Shown here: positions 32,117 through 32,229 of the stretch, piece after piece
Layout: each line of letters starts with the position of its first letter
How positions within the stretch are numbered: the stretch's first letter is position 1
Assembly: GCA_021158465.1 (NCBI GenBank)
Contig: JAGGUN010000021.1
Coordinates: 1-32,229, forward strand
From: a bacterium
GTDB taxonomy: Bacteria; UBP14; UBA6098; 4484-93
Direction of reading: 5' to 3'
DNA length: 32,229 nucleotides
Position numbers and translations under genes: made by a program
The notes under the pieces: model-generated
Told to the model about the DNA's origin: nothing
Databases searched by the model: none
What the model saw: the letters and a program-made list of their open reading frames with translations, nothing else

Positions 32117-32229
32117 ATGGCGAAGGAGAAGTTTGACAGAAGTAAGCCACATCTGAACATCGGAACCATCGGGCATATCGACCATGGCAAAACTACCCTC
32201 ACTGCCGCTATGACTATGGTCCTGGCAAG
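32117..32229 (+). CDS. tuf: Elongation factor Tu (5' part only)
   Basis: The first 37 codons are visible before the right edge. They read [19 protein letters not shown] followed by [13 protein letters not shown], which holds the G1/P-loop GHIDHGKT of EF-Tu. The usual residue in bacteria is GHVDHGKT, so Ile for Val is a mild variant. AGGAGG lies before the ATG. EF-Tu delivers aminoacyl-tRNA to the ribosome. Confidence 0.95.
   Translation, partial: MAKEKFDRSKPHLNIGTIGHIDHGKTTLTAAMTMVLA

Overview
The window reads as ordinary bacterial chromosome with some accessory DNA. Several lines point to a diderm of the broad FCB neighbourhood (WOR-3/TA06/Cloacimonadota-like candidate phyla; this placement is inference and low confidence). 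Three large secreted proteins plus one orphan fragment end in the PNPFN...GIY/GVY-type C-terminal domain used as a type IX secretion sorting signal. There is an OmpA-domain/PD40 protein, a TPR lipoprotein and alanine racemase. Frequent ATA (Ile) and AGA/AGG (Arg) codons and Lys/Glu-rich proteins would fit a thermophile, but that is weak evidence.

Left part (1-8.2 kb). On the minus strand lie the start of purS (cut by the window edge) and a seven-bladed propeller protein with a sorting domain. Next comes a spacer holding two head-to-head REP-like palindromes separated by a hexamer repeat. A minus-strand group follows: psd, a PflX-like radical SAM gene, a small gene broken by a 10-bp duplication, and a sirtuin. 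A 62-bp sequence occurs on both sides of this group in inverted orientation. On the plus strand are an AT-richer two-gene cassette (a 605-aa PIN-domain protein of unknown family and a class I methyltransferase) and then an orphan sorting domain. That orphan domain is about 87% identical in DNA to the end of the propeller gene and inverted relative to it. This is the most accessory-looking part of the window.

Middle part (8.2-19.3 kb). A minus-strand secreted propeller/C39-like peptidase/golvesin-domain protein and a plus-strand operon diverge from a shared promoter region near 11.0 kb. The operon is tightly packed: M14 carboxypeptidase, purB, TPR lipoprotein with a TonB-like C-terminus, alr, and an RCK-domain ion channel with a non-canonical selectivity filter.

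Stress block (19.3-24.3 kb). hsp20 and dnaK sit behind an exact match to the sigma-54 consensus (TGGCACG-N4-TTGCT). A perfect 17-bp palindrome lies about 110 bp upstream of the expected start, where an enhancer-binding activator would bind. A second promoter, with a palindrome over its -35 box, precedes a YugP-type zinc protease, a zinc-finger-less DnaJ-like protein and a Rossmann/DUF2520 protein.

Right part (24.3-32.2 kb). A nucleotide-sugar dehydrogenase (minus) diverges from the operon rpoN-lipA-hpf-hprK-prsW. Then come a convergent OmpA/PD40 protein, tRNA-Thr(GGU), a zinc-ribbon protein and the start of tuf. The window therefore carries both sigma-54 and an apparent sigma-54-controlled chaperone operon, which is the most interesting functional link I can see.
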